From: an uncultured Collinsella sp.
GTDB lineage: Bacteria; Actinomycetota; Coriobacteriia; Coriobacteriales; Coriobacteriaceae
Reading direction: 5' to 3'
Length of the DNA: 50,799 nt
Assembly: GCA_900768795.1 (NCBI GenBank)
Contig: CAAGEH010000021.1
Coordinates: 1 to 50,799 of the forward strand
Shown: positions 50,731-50,799 of the stretch, one piece after another
How positions within the stretch are numbered: position 1 is the first letter of the stretch
How the letters are laid out: every line of letters begins with the position of its first letter
Translations under genes and position numbers: made by a program
The notes under the pieces: model-generated
What the model saw: only the letters and a program-made list of their open reading frames with translations
Database searches by the model: none
What the model was told of the DNA's origin: nothing

Positions 50731-50799
50731 GGGTCGCTATGCACTAAAAAGGCAGGTAGACACCTGTATCTACCTGCCTGTTCCTTTTGGTGGAGGTGC
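50707..50799 (-). repeat. 93-bp direct repeat, proximal copy, reaching the window edge
   Basis: Identical to 50507-50599. GCACCTCCACCA at the edge is probably the 3' end of a tRNA starting GGAGGTG beyond the window (a serine tRNA is a guess), or of another repeat unit. Confidence 0.85.
50746..50780 (-). terminator. Terminator in the proximal repeat
   Basis: Same stem and T-run as at 50546-50580; probably the terminator of the tRNA outside the window. Confidence 0.85.

Overview
The window looks like chromosomal DNA of a high-GC Gram-positive gut anaerobe of the class Coriobacteriia, most probably Collinsella or a close relative. The pointers are actinobacterial codon use, type III glutamine synthetase, a cobalamin methionine synthase with its reactivation domain in a separate gene, sortase-type surface proteins and strong AGGAGG ribosome-binding sites. 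This is recognition from sequence alone; no database search was possible.

Layout. 1-3.2 kb: nitroreductase, a glycerol dehydrogenase lacking a normal start codon, and an iron alcohol dehydrogenase, all on the minus strand. 3.7-5.9 kb: a coupled pair of unrecognised cytosolic proteins. 6.06-15.3 kb: an accessory island. It opens with an IS481-type element whose transposase is broken by two +1 changes. It carries a von Willebrand A surface adhesin, a membrane protein, an isopeptide-type pilin-like protein, a LuxR regulator, an FMN-binding protein, an HxlR regulator and a rubredoxin. It closes with a 31-bp remnant of the same IS end. 15.8-16.4 kb: tRNA-Glu followed by an array of hairpin-rich repeats, each ending in a copy of the tRNA 3' end plus a terminator. 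16.5-20.4 kb: a 1273-residue surface protein. 20.5-28.7 kb: housekeeping metabolism (glutamine synthetase III, metF, MetH reactivation protein, metH, UPF0210). 28.8-33.1 kb: two small membrane or secreted proteins and a LysR-regulated redox cluster with a decayed aldo/keto reductase. 33.1-38.4 kb: an intergenic region with two tandem palindromic operators, an acetyltransferase, and a divergent type IIA topoisomerase pair. 38.5-41.7 kb: an FMN reductase, a zinc-ribbon protein, two overlapping small genes and a YhbY-type RNA-binding protein. 41.8-46.8 kb: a 1007-residue ATPase/winged-helix regulator, nagB and a PTS IIA protein. 47-50.5 kb: rpsI-rplM, a patatin, a small Xre regulator with a likely operator, and L-asparaginase. 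50.5-50.8 kb: a second repeat array of the tRNA-linked kind, on the minus strand and running off the window.

How the genes fit together. metF, the reactivation protein and metH make one methionine/folate unit. The LuxR gene is divergent from the pilin-like gene and is its likely regulator. nagB and the IIA protein point to amino-sugar and PTS sugar use. Glutamine synthetase III and asparaginase handle nitrogen. The observation I rate highest is the family of structured repeats tied to tRNA 3' ends. It occurs at two loci, with variation confined to loops between neighbouring copies and paired changes in stems between loci. It resembles in layout the rtT repeats of the Escherichia coli tyrT locus but has no sequence likeness that I can see.
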